This document shows positions 18,746 through 28,746 of a DNA stretch of 64,000 nt, piece after piece (the first letter of the stretch is position 1; every line of letters begins with the position of its first letter). The translations under genes and the position numbers were made by a program. The DNA is from Streptococcus sp. SN-1 (GTDB taxonomy: Bacteria; Bacillota; Bacilli; Lactobacillales; Streptococcaceae): assembly GCF_041154385.1 (NCBI RefSeq), contig NZ_AP028929.1, positions 1,364,001 to 1,428,000 of the forward strand. The letters run 5' to 3'. The notes beneath the pieces were generated by a model that was not told the origin of the DNA, did not search any database, and was given only the letters and a program-made list of their open reading frames with translations.

Positions 18746-19438
18746 CTAAAATGAAGCTTTTTCTTTTACTTTTTTCTGCCAAGAGGCAAAAAGCATGCTA
18801 ATGTAAAAAATGCTCATCATAATAGGAACACCAAGAATGGTCTTTTCATGATAGAAAATCGTCAAATAGGCTGAAAAGACAACGCCAAGGACAAAACTAC
18901 TAAGCAGGCTTACAAAGATAATCCCTTCACGTAAAAAAGGAGTGTGCTTGGTTCGGAAATAATCTCCAAAAGCCAGCATGGTCCGTTTGATATTCCCTGT
19001 CATAAAAGCGTTATTATAGGCAATACCCGACACTTCTCCAAAAGCAGTTGTCACCAGTCCCATACAGAAGGCCAAGGGAGGTACTAGATAAATATTATCT
19101 ACAGTTTGCGGCACAAAACCAATAATGATTGATAAGATTGCCAAAGGAATCAGTGACAGAATAGGCTTTTTCACAATTCTCAATTTTTCCTTATAAACAG
19201 TTAATAAAAAGACCCCCATCATAAAAGCTAGCAAGGTCATTACTTTGGCACTAGCATCTGATACATTGTGTTGAATGAGCCCCACTGATAGAAAGACGAC
19301 ATTTCCAGTTTGTCCAGCCACAAGAGTGTTCCCTCGCACAATAAAAGTATAGGCATCTACATATCCTGCACAAAAAGTCAAAAAAAGCGCTAGCCTCTTA
19401 GACTGACGTGATATTTTTCTTATAGGTAATAGCCTCAT
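18746..19438 (-). CDS. DUF1275 (YoaK-type) membrane protein
   Basis: A 231-residue integral membrane protein with about six helices, including the family's early FCAGYVDAYTFIVRGNTLVAGQTGNVVFL. Family members are uncharacterised; transport is only a guess. I start at 19438, since GGGAGG lies four bases before that ATG, whereas the ATG four codons earlier overlaps the ribosome site. Confidence 0.85.
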   Translation of the reverse strand: MRLLPIRKISRQSKRLALFLTFCAGYVDAYTFIVRGNTLVAGQTGNVVFLSVGLIQHNVSDASAKVMTLLAFMMGVFLLTVYKEKLRIVKKPILSLIPLAILSIIIGFVPQTVDNIYLVPPLAFCMGLVTTAFGEVSGIAYNNAFMTGNIKRTMLAFGDYFRTKHTPFLREGIIFVSLLSSFVLGVVFSAYLTIFYHEKTILGVPIMMSIFYISMLFASWQKKVKEKASF

Positions 19439-19591
19439 TTTTCCTCCCATTTCATTTACTCATCTCATTATTGTACCACTTTCTTTGGGAAAGTCCTAGT
19501 AGCTTATTTGAAAATTTTTACCCTCTGTTGGATAGTCTCGTCTATCTATGTTATAATGAAAGAAGGATTTAAAATCGGAAAAGGAGTATCT

Positions 19592-20575
19592 ATGCTTAAA
19601 TTAGGTATCATTGGCACTGGCGCTATCAGCCACCACTTCATAGAGGCAGCCCATGCTAGTGGAAAATACCAGCTGGCCGTAGTCTATTCTAGGAAACTAG
19701 AAACTGCGGCAACCTTTGCTTCTCGCTATCAGAATATCCAACTCTTTGATCAAGTAGAGGACTTCTTCAATAGCTCCTTTGATGTGGTCTATATTGCCAG
19801 TCCAAACTCCTTGCATTTTGCTCAGGCAAAAACTGCATTATCTGCAGGTAAACACGTCATTCTTGAAAAGCCAGCTGTCACTCAGCCACAAGAATGGCTG
19901 GATTTAAGACATACAGCTGAGAAAAATCACTGTTTTATATTCGAAGCAGCTCGCAATTACCATGAAAAAGCTTTCACTATCATCAAAAACTTTTTAGCAG
20001 ACAAACAAATTTTGGGAGCAGATTTCAACTATGCCAAATATTCTTCCAAGATGCCTGACTTGTTGGCTGGACTGACACCAAATGTCTTTTCAGACCGTTT
20101 TGCTGGTGGAGCTCTCATGGATTTGGGGATTTATCCTCTCTACGCTGCCGTTCGCCTCTTTGGAAAAGCTAAGGATGCAACCTATCAGGGGCAACAGCTT
20201 GACAATAGCATTGACCTAAATGGTGACGGAATCCTCTTCTACCCTGACTTTCAAGTTCATATCAAGGCTGGGAAAAACATCACTTCCAATCTCCCTTGCG
20301 AGATTTATACGACAGATGGTACCTTGACGCTCAACACCATCGAACATGTCAGCTCAGCTATTTTTACCGACCACCAAGGAAATCAAGTCCAACTCCCTAT
20401 CCAACAGGCTCCTCATACGATGACTGAGGAAGTCGCTGCATTTGCACACATGATTCAGCAACCAGACCAGACACTCTACCAGACTTGGCTGGATGATGCA
20501 GGCTCTGTTCATGAGCTACTATATACCATGCGCCAGACTGCTGGCATTAGATTTGAGGCAGAAAATGAAAACTAA
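19592..20575 (+). CDS. Gfo/Idh/MocA-family oxidoreductase
   Basis: A 327-residue NAD(P)-dependent enzyme: Rossmann motif GIIGTGAISHHF at residues 5-16, EKP in HVILEKPAVTQ, and GGALMDLGIYPLYAA in the substrate domain. The substrate (sugar, polyol or similar) is not predictable. The start at 19592 follows AAAGGAG. A promoter TTGGAT-18-TATAAT lies at about 19527-19556. It overlaps the start of the helicase gene by 11 bases. Confidence 0.88.
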   Translation: MLKLGIIGTGAISHHFIEAAHASGKYQLAVVYSRKLETAATFASRYQNIQLFDQVEDFFNSSFDVVYIASPNSLHFAQAKTALSAGKHVILEKPAVTQPQEWLDLRHTAEKNHCFIFEAARNYHEKAFTIIKNFLADKQILGADFNYAKYSSKMPDLLAGLTPNVFSDRFAGGALMDLGIYPLYAAVRLFGKAKDATYQGQQLDNSIDLNGDGILFYPDFQVHIKAGKNITSNLPCEIYTTDGTLTLNTIEHVSSAIFTDHQGNQVQLPIQQAPHTMTEEVAAFAHMIQQPDQTLYQTWLDDAGSVHELLYTMRQTAGIRFEAENEN

Positions 20576-21647
20576 ACTACCTACTGAATGGCAAGAACTG
20601 AGTGACCAACTCGGTTTCCAAGAATTTACCCCCATTCAAACTCAACTATTTGAGCCCCTTCTTGCTGGAGAAAACCTCCTAGGAGTGAGCCCAACAGGAA
20701 CTGGTAAGACCCTAGCTTACCTCCTACCAAGTCTTCTCAGACTACAAAAGAAAAAAGCCCAACAACTCTTGATTCTAGCGCCTAATACAGAACTGGCTGG
20801 ACAGATTTTTGATGTATGTAAAACGTGGGCTGAAGCTATCGGCTTGACAGCTCAACTCTTCTTATCAGGTTCGAGTCAGAAACGCCAGATTGAACGCCTA
20901 AAAAAAGGACCAGAAATTCTGATTGGAACTCCTGGCCGTATCTTTGAACTAATTAAATTGAAAAAAATCAAGATGATGAATGTGGAAACCATCATCCTGG
21001 ATGAATTCGACCAATTACTTGATGATTCTCAAATTCATTTTGTTGAGAAAATAACTCACTACGCACCTCGTGACCACCAACTTGTCTATATGAGTGCGAC
21101 AACCAAGTTTGACCAAGAAAAGATTGTGTCGAATACACGCACTATTAATCTCTCTGATCAAAAACTGGACAACATCCAACACTTCTATATGCAGGTAGAT
21201 CAACGTCACCGAGTGGATATGCTACGAAAACTAGCTCATGTTGAGGATTTCCGCGGTCTGGTCTTCTTTAACAGCCTATCAGACCTTGGAAGCGCAGAAG
21301 AAAAACTACAGTATCGTGATATCCTAGCTGTTTCTCTAGCTAGTGACGTCAATGTTAAATTTAGAAAAGTCATCTTAGAAAAGTTTAAAGACAAGCAACT
21401 AACTCTGCTTCTGGCAACAGACCTTCTGGCTCGTGGGATTGATATCGATAGTTTAGAATGTGTCGTAAACTTTGATGTTCCTAGAGACATCGAAACCTAC
21501 ACTCACCGTGCTGGCCGTACAGGTCGCATGGGTAAAGAAGGCTATGTTATCACTCTCATCACTCATCCTGAAGAGCTTAAAAAACTCAAAAAGTTTGCAA
21601 GCGTACGTGAAATTGTCTTGAAAAACCAAGAACTCTATATCAAATGA
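20565..21647 (+). CDS. DEAD-box RNA helicase
   Basis: A 360-residue helicase core: Q motif FTPIQTQL, motif I SPTGTGKT, Ib/TPGRI, motif II DEFD (a DEAD variant), motif III SAT, and VI HRAGRTGR. It lacks a C-terminal extension. DEFD in place of DEAD is notable but seen in some bacterial helicases. The start at 20565 follows GAGG inside the end of the oxidoreductase gene, so the two are coupled. A terminator follows. Confidence 0.9.
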   Translation: MKTKLPTEWQELSDQLGFQEFTPIQTQLFEPLLAGENLLGVSPTGTGKTLAYLLPSLLRLQKKKAQQLLILAPNTELAGQIFDVCKTWAEAIGLTAQLFLSGSSQKRQIERLKKGPEILIGTPGRIFELIKLKKIKMMNVETIILDEFDQLLDDSQIHFVEKITHYAPRDHQLVYMSATTKFDQEKIVSNTRTINLSDQKLDNIQHFYMQVDQRHRVDMLRKLAHVEDFRGLVFFNSLSDLGSAEEKLQYRDILAVSLASDVNVKFRKVILEKFKDKQLTLLLATDLLARGIDIDSLECVVNFDVPRDIETYTHRAGRTGRMGKEGYVITLITHPEELKKLKKFASVREIVLKNQELYIK

Positions 21648-21657
21648 AGCCCCCTTT

Positions 21658-21690
21658 GCTCTATGCACATCAAGTGTATAGAGCTTTTTT
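21658..21690 (+). terminator. Terminator after the helicase
   Basis: GCTCTATGCAC, five-base loop, GTGTATAGAGC and six T. Confidence 0.85.
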
Positions 21691-21720
21691 GTAAAACCAC
21701 ATAATATTTGTAGTAAAAAA

Positions 21721-21773
21721 TGAACTGCATCTCCAAAGTCAGACAAAAAATCTAACTTTGAGGATGTAGTTCA
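21721..21773. repeat. Long inverted repeat
   Basis: Arms TGAACTGCATCTCCAAAGTC.. and ..ACTTTGAGGATGTAGTTCA pair over about 23 positions with a seven-base loop. They are flanked by A and T runs, so it could terminate transcription from either side. It may also be the relic of a small mobile repeat. It contains a CTCC/GGAG core like the hairpins at 15679 and 45519. Confidence 0.6.
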
Positions 21774-21906
21774 CTTTTCTATTACTCTTATTTGAACGAG
21801 AGATTTTTCTTTTGCAAAATACAAAGTATTCATATCAGCCTTTTAAAGCTATATAAAAACTCTCCAACTATTCTATTATACCATATAAAAAAATAAATAA
21901 ATAGAC

Positions 21907-21954
21907 TTGTTTTTTTCTTTTTTTGACGTATACTAATAATAGAAAGCGCTTTAA
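21907..21954 (+). promoter_or_regulatory. Promoter with cre-like (CcpA) site
   Basis: TTGTTT (21907-21912), 16 bases, TATACT (21929-21934). Immediately downstream, AGAAAGCGCTTTAA (21941-21954) matches the catabolite-response element in 12 of 14 positions. Binding at the initiation site would repress the two genes that follow. Confidence 0.55.
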
Positions 21955-21974
21955 ATAAAATAAAAGGAGGTTTT

Positions 21975-22190
21975 ATGAGGAAAGTAAATAAGGACATTTT
22001 ATTCTTAACTGGAATCATAGTTTTATGTTTTGGTTTTTTATTATTTCACATCAACCCCTATTATGCCGAACCCTATGCGACACTGAAAGAAAGAATAAAT
22101 TTATTCTTTTGGCAACTATATTGGAGACCTGTAGGAACTCTCAGTATTATTTCGGGTTGCATTATAACTTTCAAAGGATTGAAAAAATAA
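21975..22190 (+). CDS. Small two-helix membrane protein
   Basis: A 71-residue protein with hydrophobic stretches at about residues 8-26 and 50-65, basic at both ends. I do not recognise a family. AAAGGAGG precedes the ATG by six bases. It lies 30 bases before a secreted-protein gene, and the two probably share one message under a cre-like site. Confidence 0.7.
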   Translation: MRKVNKDILFLTGIIVLCFGFLLFHINPYYAEPYATLKERINLFFWQLYWRPVGTLSIISGCIITFKGLKK

Positions 22191-22220
22191 TCTTTTACTC
22201 ATGAAGAAAGGAAATTTGTT

Positions 22221-22796
22221 ATGATTAAACTGAAACTATTGTTTTTCTCTCTACTATCAAGTCTATTATTCTTAGTCACAACATCTACGGTTTTTGCTGA
22301 TGTCTATCCTGGTACAAATTATGAAATTGTATCTAATCGTATTGTAAAAGATATCAACACAGGAGAGTTATTGTCATTTTATACGACTGAACTTAGAGAC
22401 GCCTATTTAGAGTCTAAATCTACGTATCAGACTCGTTCTAATGCAACTGGTGTTGCAGACTATAGAACTAAATACTCTCACTCTTACAAGAAAAGCACCA
22501 CATCAGGTCCTGTAAGTTCAACTGCCTATGGTGGAAAAGCTGGAGCTACTCTGACTGTAGGTGCAGGTGTTAGCTTTTCTGCTCCGGAGTCTGGAGCTGG
22601 ACTTAGTTTAAATCACTCAGTCTCCCATAACGTACCACCCTACACTTATGGTTATATTAGACTAAAAGCTACTTACACAGTAAACGTTCGTAAACTAGAA
22701 GTTAGATACTTAGGCACCAACAAATGGGTTCCAGCTGGTGAAACCTCCACTATATCGAATGTTAGTGTTTGGAGCGAACTAGTCACTTGGAAATAA
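22221..22796 (+). CDS. Unrecognised small secreted protein
   Basis: A 191-residue protein with a clear signal peptide (residues 1-26, cleavage near VFA-DVYPG). The mature part is Ser/Thr/Gly-rich and looks all-beta: a central KAGATLTVGAGVSFSAPE segment, then YIRLKATYTVNVRKLEVRY. There is no cell-wall anchor, lipobox or choline-binding repeat, so it is probably released. The amphipathic central stretch recalls beta-pore or bacteriocin-like proteins, but that is speculation. A 12-bp-stem terminator follows. Confidence 0.7.
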   Translation: MIKLKLLFFSLLSSLLFLVTTSTVFADVYPGTNYEIVSNRIVKDINTGELLSFYTTELRDAYLESKSTYQTRSNATGVADYRTKYSHSYKKSTTSGPVSSTAYGGKAGATLTVGAGVSFSAPESGAGLSLNHSVSHNVPPYTYGYIRLKATYTVNVRKLEVRYLGTNKWVPAGETSTISNVSVWSELVTWK

Positions 22797-22803
22797 CTCA
22801 TTA

Positions 22804-22836
22804 GATAGATCTGGACTTTACCAGGTCTATCTTTTT
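22804..22836 (+). terminator. Terminator after the secreted-protein gene
   Basis: AGATAGATCTGG, six-base loop, CCAGGTCTATCT and five T. Confidence 0.85.
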
Positions 22837-22842
22837 AAATCG

Positions 22843-22873
22843 AAAAAAGAACCTTGCAAAGCAAGATTCTTTT
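22843..22873 (-). terminator. Terminator after tuf
   Basis: On the minus strand AAAGAATCTTGC-TTT-GCAAGGTTCTTT followed by T. Confidence 0.85.
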
Positions 22874-22916
22874 AGTGTCTGACTTAAATAATTGTTCTTC
22901 TGGGAACTAAATCGAA

Positions 22917-24113
<1,197 letters not shown>

Positions 24114-24296
24114 TTGAGTAAAAGCCTCCAATAAAATATATTTTATAGATAGACAGTAGGCAATACAGTCTAACTTTCCTTACTATTTTATCAAATTTCA
24201 GCTAAATTGCAAGTGTTTTACAAAGTTTTTGTGAATTATTCTTAATCTACTAATCTAAACGACACTTCTGCTCCTATCACTTAGCTAAACAAAAAG

Positions 24297-24322
24297 AAAA
24301 ATCAGGAATTCCTGACTTTTAC
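24297..24322 (-). terminator. Terminator after the AI-2E-family gene
   Basis: Palindrome TCAGGAATTCCTGA flanked by A and T runs just after the stop codon. Confidence 0.7.
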
Positions 24323-25428
24323 TTAGCTAATTCTCTTTCTCGTTCTTTCATTATTTTATGATTTTCATACAAACGTGATAAGAACTTAGAAATTTCTTTT
24401 AAGATAGAATAAGTTGGTACAGCGACAATCATACCAATGACACCATAGATATTACTTGATAACAAAAGTAATACTAAAATCGTAATTGGGTGAACCTTCA
24501 TCACACCACCAACGATTCGAGGGTAGAGGATATTTCCATCCACTTGTTGAATGATTAGCATGTAAACAACTGCAATCAGCATTCTATGAGGATCAGTAAA
24601 GACATTAGCGATAATCATTGGAATCAAGCCAATACTTGGTCCCACATAAGGAATGAGATTGGCTAATCCTGAAAAGATAGCGAAGACCAAAGCGTATTTC
24701 AAACCAATTACGCTATATCCGATAAAGGCCAAACAACCAATAATAATGGCATCAATGGCAACTCCACTAATATAGCGAGCGATTGTAGCATTCAAATTTT
24801 TTAGCAGACCTGTAATATGCAACTTATCTCGCTTTAAGACAGTACGCTCAAGCATCGGCAAGAACTTGTGACCATCTAACAAAAAATAAACCAAAAACAC
24901 AGGGGTCATGATAATAATCAACACAGTACTAAAAAGAGCTGATAGGATACTTCCGACACTATTCGTCACACTATTTAGTATATTTTGTAAAATATCTACA
25001 TAAGAAAGATTTAATTGTTGAATATTCGCTTGAATATCCAAATTTTGAAAGGCTGGATAAGTAGATAAATCCACAATCAAATCTTGTAAACGACTGTAGA
25101 TAGTCTGGCTAGTCGCAATCAAGCTGGTCAACTGATTGACCAAAATCGGCAAGAGATAGACTACCCCAATAACTAGCCCCCAAACCAAGGCACACAAAGT
25201 TAGTAGAATACCAATGATACGATTAATTTTAAAGTACTTTTGTAAAAAATTTACAATAGGATTGGTCAAATAATATAAAAAACTACCTAGAAGAAAGGGA
25301 ATCATTATGGTATTTGCGACACTTACAAAAGGCGTTATAATCCCACCCATCTGTCTCCATAAATAAAAGATGATGGTTAATAGTAAAATCTCACTGGTCC
25401 AAAAAAATAATTTATTCTTACGAAACAT
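24319..25428 (-). CDS. AI-2E family transporter (UPF0118 membrane protein)
   Basis: A 369-residue polytopic protein with about seven or eight helices and the family segments GLANLIPYVGPSIGLIP and QQVDGNILYPRIVGG. Members include ion/proton antiporters and the YdgG/TqsA autoinducer exporter; the substrate here is unknown. GGAGG lies six bases before the ATG. Confidence 0.9.
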   Translation of the reverse strand: MFRKNKLFFWTSEILLLTIIFYLWRQMGGIITPFVSVANTIMIPFLLGSFLYYLTNPIVNFLQKYFKINRIIGILLTLCALVWGLVIGVVYLLPILVNQLTSLIATSQTIYSRLQDLIVDLSTYPAFQNLDIQANIQQLNLSYVDILQNILNSVTNSVGSILSALFSTVLIIIMTPVFLVYFLLDGHKFLPMLERTVLKRDKLHITGLLKNLNATIARYISGVAIDAIIIGCLAFIGYSVIGLKYALVFAIFSGLANLIPYVGPSIGLIPMIIANVFTDPHRMLIAVVYMLIIQQVDGNILYPRIVGGVMKVHPITILVLLLLSSNIYGVIGMIVAVPTYSILKEISKFLSRLYENHKIMKERERELAK

Positions 25429-25530
25429 GGGGTACCTCCATTTATCTATTTTACCACACTTTCAAAAAAGCTTCTTTCTTCTATCATGAAACTGGGAATA
25501 TTTTTTTCTTTATGATAGAATAAACTTACT

Positions 25531-26772
25531 ATGAAAAAAATAATTTTAACTCTATTAAGCCTGTCCCTTATTGGCTCAGCATCTACTGTTGCTGCTCAAG
25601 ATTTTAATATTGCTGCTAAACATGCCATTGCTGTTGAAGCAAATACTGGTAAAATTCTCTATGAGAAAGATGCGACTCAACCAGTCGAAATTGCTTCTAT
25701 AACAAAACTACTTACCGTTTACCTGGTCTATGAAGCACTCGAAAATGGAAATATCACACTATCCACCCCAGTAGATATTTCTGATTATCCTTATCAATTG
25801 ACGACAAATTCTCAAGCCAGTAATGTTCCTATGGAAGCTCGTAATTATACTGTCGAAGAGTTACTTGAAGCAACACTGGTATCGAGTGCCAACAGCGCCG
25901 CTATTGCCCTAGCTGAGAAAATTGCTGGCTCAGAAAAAAACTTCGTTGATATGATGCGAGCAAAACTCTTGGAATGGGGAATTCAGGATGCCACTGTTGT
26001 CAATACAACTGGTCTTAACAATGAGACTCTAGGGGAGAACATTTACCCAGGATCTAATAAAGATGATGAAAATAAGCTCAGTGCTTATGACGTTGCCATC
26101 GTTGCCCGTAACCTCATCAAAAAGTACCCACAAGTCTTAGAAATTACCAAAAAACCTTCTTCTACTTTTGCTGGAATGACAATCACTTCAACCAACTACA
26201 TGTTAGAAGGCATGCCTGCTTATCGAGGTGGTTTTGATGGACTGAAAACAGGAACAACAGATAAGGCTGGAGAGTCTTTTGTTGGTACTACTGTCGAAAA
26301 AGGCATGAGGGTTATCACAGTTGTTTTAAATGCAGATCATCAAGACAATAATCCCTACGCTCGCTTTACAGCTACATCTTCACTAATGGATTATATTTCT
26401 TCTACATTTACACTTCGTAAAATCGTGCAAAAAGGCGATGCCTATCAAGATAGCAAAGTCCCTGTACAAGATGGAAAAGAAGATACGGTCACTGCAGTGG
26501 CCCCAGAGGATATCTATCTAATTGAACGTGGTGGGAATCAATCTTCCCAATCTATTCAATTTACACCTGATTCTAAAGCAATCCCCGCACCACTTGAAGC
26601 TGGAACAGTGGTTGGCCATTTGACTTACGAAGACAAGGATTTGATTGGTCAAGGTTACATTACCACAGAACGTCCTAGTTTCGAAATGGTAGCAGAAAAG
26701 AAAGTTGAAAAAGCCTTCTTCTTAAAAGTTTGGTGGAATCAGTTTATCCGATTTATCAACGAGAAATTATAA
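25531..26772 (+). CDS. dacA: D-alanyl-D-alanine carboxypeptidase (PBP3/DacA)
   Basis: A 413-residue low-molecular-weight penicillin-binding protein that trims the terminal D-Ala of peptidoglycan stem peptides, important for septum placement in pneumococcus. It has a signal peptide (about 1-22), active-site SxxK in IASITKL, SxN in SSANSAA, KTG in LKTGTTDKAG, and a C-terminal beta domain with an amphipathic membrane anchor (FFLKVWWNQFIRFI). There is no Shine-Dalgarno: the -10 TGATAGAAT ends nine bases before the ATG, so the message may be leaderless. Confidence 0.96.
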   Translation: MKKIILTLLSLSLIGSASTVAAQDFNIAAKHAIAVEANTGKILYEKDATQPVEIASITKLLTVYLVYEALENGNITLSTPVDISDYPYQLTTNSQASNVPMEARNYTVEELLEATLVSSANSAAIALAEKIAGSEKNFVDMMRAKLLEWGIQDATVVNTTGLNNETLGENIYPGSNKDDENKLSAYDVAIVARNLIKKYPQVLEITKKPSSTFAGMTITSTNYMLEGMPAYRGGFDGLKTGTTDKAGESFVGTTVEKGMRVITVVLNADHQDNNPYARFTATSSLMDYISSTFTLRKIVQKGDAYQDSKVPVQDGKEDTVTAVAPEDIYLIERGGNQSSQSIQFTPDSKAIPAPLEAGTVVGHLTYEDKDLIGQGYITTERPSFEMVAEKKVEKAFFLKVWWNQFIRFINEKL

Positions 26773-26831
26773 AACATACTGAGCAAAAGATTGCTCCAAA
26801 ATAGAGACAGAGCAAAAAGGCTTTAAAGTCA

Positions 26832-26878
26832 AAAACGCATAGTATCAGGTATTAAAAAAACTTGATATTATGCGTTTT
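26832..26878. terminator. Bidirectional terminator between dacA and nnrD
   Basis: AAAACGCATAGTATCAGG and CTTGATATTATGCGTTTT pair over about 18 positions. It lies between convergent genes with A and T runs on both sides. Confidence 0.85.
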
Positions 26879-26919
26879 ATTGTGGTAAGATTTACTTCGT
26901 TTTCTCCTAAAATTGAATT

Positions 26920-27774
26920 TTATCCCATTCTTTTTTGAGATATTTTATTCATTACTTTAGGAAGACAATTACTAATCTCCGTTGGCAAGACCACATAATG
27001 TTCTTGAGATAGTTCTTGGGCTATGGCTGAATGAAGATGGGTTGCTACTGTCACACGTTCGTAGAGACTGGCCTGTCGAAATTGGCCTGCAAATCCTGCA
27101 ATCATTCCAGCCAGTGTATCTCCCATACCACCAGTCGCCTGATAGGGACCACCAACCTGTAACTGGTAATAATCAGACTGGCCAACTTGCCAAATACGAG
27201 TAGCTGAACTTTTCTCCACCAAAATTGTTCCTTGAGGAAAGGAAGTCAGGGTACTAGCCGTTGCAGCTTCCTTTTGCTGTTCAATCGTAATTCCAGACAA
27301 TTTTTCCCATTCTTTTTGGTGGGGAGTTAGGATAATCTGGCTCGACGGAAATGACAACTTGGTCTTAGCAAGAATGGTCAAGGCTCCTCCATCCACAATC
27401 AAAATCTGATTCTTTTTTAAGCTAGCAAAGACCTGTTTTACTAGACTTTCTCCAAAAGCATCGTCTCGTAAACCAGGCCCGAGCAAGACAACTTCTGCCT
27501 TCTCCAACTGCTCTTTTAACAGTTGTTGGTCTTGAAGAGAAAAGGCCATAGCCTCAGGTAAATGACTGTGCAAAGCTGGGATATTTTCCCTATCTGTTCC
27601 AACGGTCACCAAACCAGCTCCACTTTTAACAGCTGCCAAAGCAGCCATGATGATAGCACCACCATAAGGATAAGTCCCACCCAGTAACAGCAAACGACCA
27701 TAGTTTCCTTTATGACTTGTACGAGAACGTTCAATAATGACTTTTTCTAGTAAGGTTTGATCAATCACTTTCAT
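26920..27774 (-). CDS. nnrD: ADP/ATP-dependent NAD(P)H-hydrate dehydratase
   Basis: A 284-residue repair enzyme that dehydrates damaged NAD(P)HX, corresponding to the C-terminal half of YjeF. It shows the ribokinase-like fold motifs RLLLLGGTYPYGGAI, ILTPHQKEWEKL and GTGDTLAGMIAG-like GGMGDTLAGMIAGF. It is 14 bases downstream of the unknown gene at 27789 and probably cotranscribed. Confidence 0.92.
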   Translation of the reverse strand: MKVIDQTLLEKVIIERSRTSHKGNYGRLLLLGGTYPYGGAIIMAALAAVKSGAGLVTVGTDRENIPALHSHLPEAMAFSLQDQQLLKEQLEKAEVVLLGPGLRDDAFGESLVKQVFASLKKNQILIVDGGALTILAKTKLSFPSSQIILTPHQKEWEKLSGITIEQQKEAATASTLTSFPQGTILVEKSSATRIWQVGQSDYYQLQVGGPYQATGGMGDTLAGMIAGFAGQFRQASLYERVTVATHLHSAIAQELSQEHYVVLPTEISNCLPKVMNKISQKRMG

Positions 27775-27788
27775 CGTTTTTTCCTCAA

Positions 27789-28610
27789 CTATCCTTTATC
27801 TGATTGTTTTAAGACAATCCGATACACTTTTTTATTCCACTCTTCCAAACCTTCTCCATCATGGTCAAGATAATACACCCTATCTAGTAATTGACTTGGA
27901 ATAATATTTTCAAATTGGCTCTTATTATGAGTTGGAATAATGCAAATATACAACTCACTAAATAAATTCAACATGTCCTTAATTTTTGCAACATGGTAGC
28001 CATCAAAAATATAACCAGTAAGTTTAATCAAATCTGTATAGATAAAATGAAAGCTCACTCCAGGAATAAACTTGTCTTGTAATTCTTTCTCTGAAGGAGC
28101 TCGACCTAATAAACGCTCCATCGCTAATCGATAACCAGAACTTGTATTTGACCACCCTAACATGACATAGTCAAAATAATCTATCGGATCCGATGCAGCA
28201 TTTCGACTATCCAAAACCAACTCCTCAGCATCTCGCCCAAAGGCTTTCACAGCAGATAAGAGCTGACCTGTTTTAAAGATAGAAATCGCTGCATCTATAG
28301 TCGTAGTATGACTACAGTAGTCTGAAGTCACTAACCTCTTATGTAGATCATAAGTCGAGGCTACTCTTTTATCTGTAGGGGTAAATGGTGGCAGAAAGGG
28401 ATGCTGAAAGATGTAATCTAAAATCTCTTTTTTTAAACAAGAATCAGCACACTCAATACTTGTTTGACGTTTATGAAGTTTTTCGTAAGCTATAAATTTA
28501 GCAATTTTTTCTAATTCCCATTCTTGAATATTTGGATAATCAATTAGTGCTAAGTAGTATATTCCATCCCATTGTAAACTATATTCCCCATTATAAATTT
28601 TTAAAATCAT
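27789..28610 (-). CDS. Unrecognised 273-residue cytosolic protein
   Basis: No signal or membrane segment. A central region reads CSHTTTIDAAISIFKTGQLL, then YFDYVMLGWSNTSSGYRL, then GVSFHFIYTDLIKLTGYIFD. The histidine followed by I...G.LLSA resembles the first strand and helix of ADP-ribosyltransferase-like folds, but I see no clear catalytic triad, so this is only a lead. GAGGTGAT precedes the ATG. A promoter (TGT-TATAAT box) lies directly upstream, after the folD terminator. Confidence 0.7.
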   Translation of the reverse strand: MILKIYNGEYSLQWDGIYYLALIDYPNIQEWELEKIAKFIAYEKLHKRQTSIECADSCLKKEILDYIFQHPFLPPFTPTDKRVASTYDLHKRLVTSDYCSHTTTIDAAISIFKTGQLLSAVKAFGRDAEELVLDSRNAASDPIDYFDYVMLGWSNTSSGYRLAMERLLGRAPSEKELQDKFIPGVSFHFIYTDLIKLTGYIFDGYHVAKIKDMLNLFSELYICIIPTHNKSQFENIIPSQLLDRVYYLDHDGEGLEEWNKKVYRIVLKQSDKG

Positions 28611-28637
28611 CTAATCACCTCACTCCATTATACAACA

Positions 28638-28665
28638 AAAAGGAGGCGCAGACCTCCTTTTGTAA
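28638..28665 (-). terminator. Terminator beyond which the 27789 gene begins
   Basis: AAAGGAGG-TCTGCG-CCTCCTTT then T on the minus strand: a perfect 8-bp stem downstream of folD. Confidence 0.8.
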
Positions 28666-28746
28666 TCTTATATCTAAAATTTAATACTCATTTCTGCCAT
28701 TTCAGATATAGCTATAGAAAATACACTCTCTTCAGCGATTTTTCTC

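Noticed and set aside
20493..20564. 24-residue extension of the helicase
   Set aside because: It lies inside the oxidoreductase gene in another frame and has no ribosome site; the ATG at 20565 does.
20935..21010. Helicase as a pseudogene because DEAD reads DEFD
   Set aside because: All other motifs are intact and motif II variants occur in the family.
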